Shown here: positions 40,401 through 41,132 of the stretch, piece after piece | How positions within the stretch are numbered: the first letter of the stretch is position 1 | Layout: each line of letters starts with the position of its first letter | From: an uncultured Eubacteriales bacterium | GTDB taxonomy: Bacteria > Bacillota > Clostridia > Oscillospirales > Oscillospiraceae | Assembly: GCA_900546915.1 (NCBI GenBank) | Contig: UREY01000021.1 | Location: 1 to 41,132, forward strand | DNA length: 41,132 nucleotides | Direction of reading: 5' to 3' | Translations under genes and position numbers: made by a program | The notes under the pieces: model-generated | Databases searched by the model: none | Told to the model about the DNA's origin: nothing | Seen by the model: the letters and a program-made list of their open reading frames with translations, nothing else

Positions 40401-41070
40401 GGCCATCTTGGTCGAGACCCGGCAGGTTGTTCAGGATGCCGCCACCACGGAGGAAGTAGACGCCGCCTTGGAGGAGGCCTGGAAGGTAATTGAGGAGGTC
40501 ATGTCCCTCGTCTGTGCCTCCGACCTGTTTACCGACGTGAAGATGGGCACCTGGTATCACGAAGGCGTGGATTTCATGGTTCGTGGGGGCTACATGGAGG
40601 GAGTCGGCAACGGCCTCTTTGGCGTGAACAGTCGGGTTACCCGCGGACAGATGGCGACGATCCTGTACCGGATTGCAGGGGAACCCGGCGTAGAGGGCCT
40701 GGAGAATCCCTTCCGGGACCTGAAGAACGGCAGCTTCTATTATGACGCCGTGCTTTGGGCTGCCAGCGAGGGAATTGTGCAGGGCTATGAAGATGGGACC
40801 TATCAGCCTGATGCCTATATTTCCCGCCAGCAGTTGGCCACCATTTTGTACCGCTACAGCGGGCAGGCCAAGGTGGAAGAGAACGTGCTGTCTCAGTATC
40901 CCGATGCCGGGCAAGTGGCGGGCTATGCCGAAGAAGCCATGAACTGGGCTGTGGCCAACGGCTTCATCCGCGGTGTCGCCAACGGCTCTGTCACCACGCT
41001 GAATCCGGCGTCCACGGCAACCCGGGCCGAGCTGTCCACCATCTTGATGCGTTACCTGACCGAAGGGTAA
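34456..41070 (+). CDS. Giant secreted GH85 endo-beta-N-acetylglucosaminidase with SLH surface anchor
   Basis: The 2204-residue protein should cut the chitobiose core of N-glycans at the cell surface. A signal peptide (1 to about 32, ending MVFAG) precedes the GH85 barrel, recognised from EIQYLTLAGDYGN, FNFWQYIDYYAPWHG, HKNGVLSLGCIFLP and the catalytic GFDGWFVNLE with Asn237 and Glu239. Then follow a galactose-binding-like sandwich (about 495-635), an FN3-like domain (636-725), a leucine-rich segment (about 946-1100), two discoidin (F5/8C)-like domains (about 1149-1256 and 1357-1522), two 56-residue repeats (1565-1676), a 280-residue Ala-rich rod and three SLH domains (from about 2021, 2084 and 2146). 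The start at 34456 has GAAGGGAG a few bases upstream; ATG at 34462 is an alternative. It is transcribed alone; the partners for liberated glycans are outside the window. Confidence 0.93.
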   Translation: MYMKETCLKRLLSFALVIAMVVSLCPTMVFAGDTLPYRGESALGENEPTSHGYRAEDLLSWDPATDPYADLLRARVPLQNRIEAVAATQANPELNPEIQYLTLAGDYGNAFFGGTSYTNEFSEYCFNFWQYIDYYAPWHGQTTATTPIELWDADGERKGTSHWEMRAFEFGMMNLPNAAYTNAAHKNGVLSLGCIFLPRAYQSWRTLIQRDEEGNFPYADKLVEIAEYYGFDGWFVNLEGSDTPTGEAKTELAAMLKYMRDKGQYIQYYNAGGSIDTQMMDAGAADSFFKDYGWSTSGAISEVEKYGIAAVHGGFEAGGNRWTNNFSKMWSNDQVVCSIATLGTDFVHAGLDEDFGNYLDLRRETDEFQWMSAVRERMWFTGSSGNPTDSSTSTNSEVGVSRNSMPGIASMITERSVVSGDTFYTNFNTGHGLVYAEDGVISNEHEWANVNIQDILPTWQFWFETAGTELQAEYDYGTKYKKALTGTWSEGEQQGDFTYGEFDFDLVDPYEGGSSLAVYGKVDADNYMHLYKTDLEVTAETQMQVTFQKTSADDVAMSLGLVFAKDIDTEHNTYTVTDIPLENTTEVSDGWITATVDLSAFAGEQVAVIGLNFKGTADNYQMHIGSIYYTSGRDLTPDAPTGLTIDKAYDTNEMVISWDLGDYDTVKQYNVYAVLDGVEMYMGGIYDEIYYIKDLYDADGEVTVKVTAVGADGSESEAASVTYDYSKAVSDVKVETADGVVRVSWTPADPAAATQLSLYVPMNGETYTATAAAGETSVEIAVPTGADADGKAFVLTIAPEGGAVKTYDGELDDSYCIPYDAPMTNHKLTSPVACTDWYTLELTYTTESGASSTTTYTRGKKSHGETNNDWSRFQSLPNDIATLVVTLTDYDGNVSAPVSYLFVDGEPVDVNREVDEEYIPDPALLQAVREQIGTTLGELMEYTGGLDCSGLEVSDLTGLTLISGLTDLNLSGTPVQELTSSMIPGNLKTLDLTGCTGLVSVELEQYPDLAVTFTGCSALETLELDGTHMTVVDLTGCTALKTLSMQNAETESVNLSSCVNLENLDLSGAQTAELDITKLTRLHNFDLSNSAVEAIVAADAASYTNVYRWNWENAKLDLSDNTAEGKLKAGIADYFATHEVPDEVSQEGTQVGSGDLDSWSGGTLNLTLSSECFLADVTVTNPYSSYGWYDNLTQFSVAVSVDGEVYEEVAELSGITTDTATLQMPEGTRAKYVRITSTDTGDYYSWFTVNGYLVAEKGFTYGGQKPATERDAVKDLQVIADGTTYQLLDLLTESYASTHTRSGNLLRDLTDADWIDSSYVTQQITAPKGVTVAITDAEGGAYVPEVEGPSLGVLDDTTNVALNATPLAASGSSSYSEGPEKLFDGLSATKWCTSGTSGWLGFALDEPAIVGQWHTLNAGSEGAQYITVGCRLQVLNPESGITDEDFLSMSTTEQRNILRNSSYWKDLSAYADNTENEVTVDVDQENLTSAQVYRFYVDKAMPGSTYGAVRVYELELYAYTGELGANINGVFVADTVGQYHASFIKAKEEIASAEIHVAVPTVQDVEKLIDAIGTVTPDSKEALRAARTAYENLPEDQKELVGNYEKLVKAEAAYLALADAVEKLIDAIGFVTLDSKEAIEAARTAYDALNDELKAMVSNYETLQKAEQAYALLTETEDLMEQAKAAQEAAEAAQAAAEAAQAAAEAAQQAAQEAASSAAEDKAAAEAAQAKAAEAQAKAEAAQAAAEAAQTAAEQAAAAAEASNQAAAAAAAQAAEEAQKAAEEAVAAAKSAAQAAEAQAKAQQAQEAAEAAARTAAEAQAKAEEAQKKAEEAADSTSEDQEAAEQAAREAEAAKQAAENAQAAAEDARKAAETAKQAADEANREAAESAALAAEYAKKVAETYAEIVQIKTELIERLAEAQEAADRAEEERKAAEEARKAAEEAQKKAEQAALNAAKYNAYTELAKVDTSECNAEQLELVQAILVETRQVVQDAATTEEVDAALEEAWKVIEEVMSLVCASDLFTDVKMGTWYHEGVDFMVRGGYMEGVGNGLFGVNSRVTRGQMATILYRIAGEPGVEGLENPFRDLKNGSFYYDAVLWAASEGIVQGYEDGTYQPDAYISRQQLATILYRYSGQAKVEENVLSQYPDAGQVAGYAEEAMNWAVANGFIRGVANGSVTTLNPASTATRAELSTILMRYLTEG
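39148..39483 (+). repeat. Two tandem 56-residue repeats in the surface protein
   Basis: Residues 1565-1620 and 1621-1676 both begin VEKLIDAIG and continue with DSKEA, AARTAY and NYE-L-KAE. Such helical repeats are common in stalks of Firmicutes surface proteins. The exact 168-base period indicates tandem duplication. Confidence 0.85.
39490..40330 (+). repeat. Ala/Gln/Glu/Lys-rich low-complexity rod
   Basis: About 280 residues consist mainly of AAEAAQ, AAEQAA, KAAEEA and similar units, predicted to form a long alpha-helical coiled coil that would hold the enzyme away from the cell wall. The DNA is a degenerate GCC/GCT/GAG/CAG repeat, prone to slippage and to assembly error. Confidence 0.88.
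40516..41067 (+). other. Three SLH domains encoded at the 3' end
   Basis: Each copy has the SLH pattern: (S/D)-x-F-x-D at its start, a W/Y-x-x-x-A/G-V core, a G-x-x-x-G turn, and T/S-R-x-x-(M/L)-x-T-I-L-x-R at the end (TRGQMATILYR, SRQQLATILYR, TRAELSTILMR). SLH triplets bind pyruvylated secondary cell-wall polymer and hold proteins on the Gram-positive surface. Confidence 0.92.
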
Positions 41071-41132
41071 GGCGGCGTGCCGTTGTGTGGATGATCACGT
41101 AAGATAAACTGGGAGCCGGTCAACCCAACGAG

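Noticed and set aside
1..41132. Mobile element, prophage, CRISPR array or integration at the tRNA genes
   Set aside because: No transposase, integrase, phage gene, regular direct-repeat array or tRNA fragment duplication was seen.

Overview
The window looks like chromosomal DNA of a Gram-positive gut Clostridium, most likely of the Oscillospiraceae (Oscillibacter/Flavonifractor-like). This is inferred from the GC-rich third positions, strong AGGAGG ribosome binding sites, TTG and GTG starts, a MurT/GatD-type pair, an LCP protein, QueH and a surface protein ending in SLH domains. No phage, insertion sequence, CRISPR array or other mobile element was seen.

Layout. 1-1.8 kb: a tRNA-Tyr/tRNA-Thr operon with a consensus promoter and a terminator, then murA, all on the minus strand. 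1.9-6 kb: queH, then murT, a gatD homologue and an ATP-grasp gene. 6.1-8.3 kb: a DUF554 membrane protein, a diacylglycerol-kinase-like lipid kinase and a Nudix hydrolase from one promoter. 8.3-9.1 kb: pyridoxamine kinase on the minus strand. 9.15-9.9 kb: a structured non-coding region with two sigma-A-type promoters. 9.9-17.9 kb: a six-gene peptide-type ABC transporter operon. 18-22.4 kb: rlmI-gph-yfbR-nadE on the minus strand. 22.4-23.9 kb: a TetR regulator facing tcdA. 24-29.4 kb, minus strand: a membrane-anchored parvulin, and an LCP-proXp-gluQ-nudC operon. 29.5-32 kb: an acyl-CoA ligase and an acyltransferase-like membrane protein. 32.3-34.1 kb: a DnaQ-like exonuclease and rubrerythrin on the minus strand. 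34.4-41.1 kb: a 2204-residue secreted GH85 endo-beta-N-acetylglucosaminidase with SLH domains.

The least ordinary parts are these. (1) The ABC transporter has a seven-repeat RCC1-type beta-propeller inserted in the extracellular loop after TM1 of one permease, a roughly 185-residue mostly coiled-coil insertion in one ATPase, and a small single-TM protein as last gene. (2) The GatD homologue beside MurT lacks both the nucleophilic Cys and the catalytic His of the glutaminase site, and an ATP-grasp ligase follows it. (3) The giant GH85 protein combines catalytic, FN3, leucine-rich, discoidin-like, 56-residue repeat, Ala-rich rod and SLH modules. (4) The parvulin appears to carry a second, decayed parvulin domain split by an acidic insert.

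Many of the remaining genes concern tRNA: queH and gluQ (queuosine), tcdA (cyclic t6A), a YbaK-type editing deacylase, tRNA-Tyr(GUA) and tRNA-Thr(UGU). Several others concern the envelope: murA, murT/gatD, LCP, parvulin, acyltransferase and SLH protein. All functional assignments come from reading motifs by eye; no database search was run.
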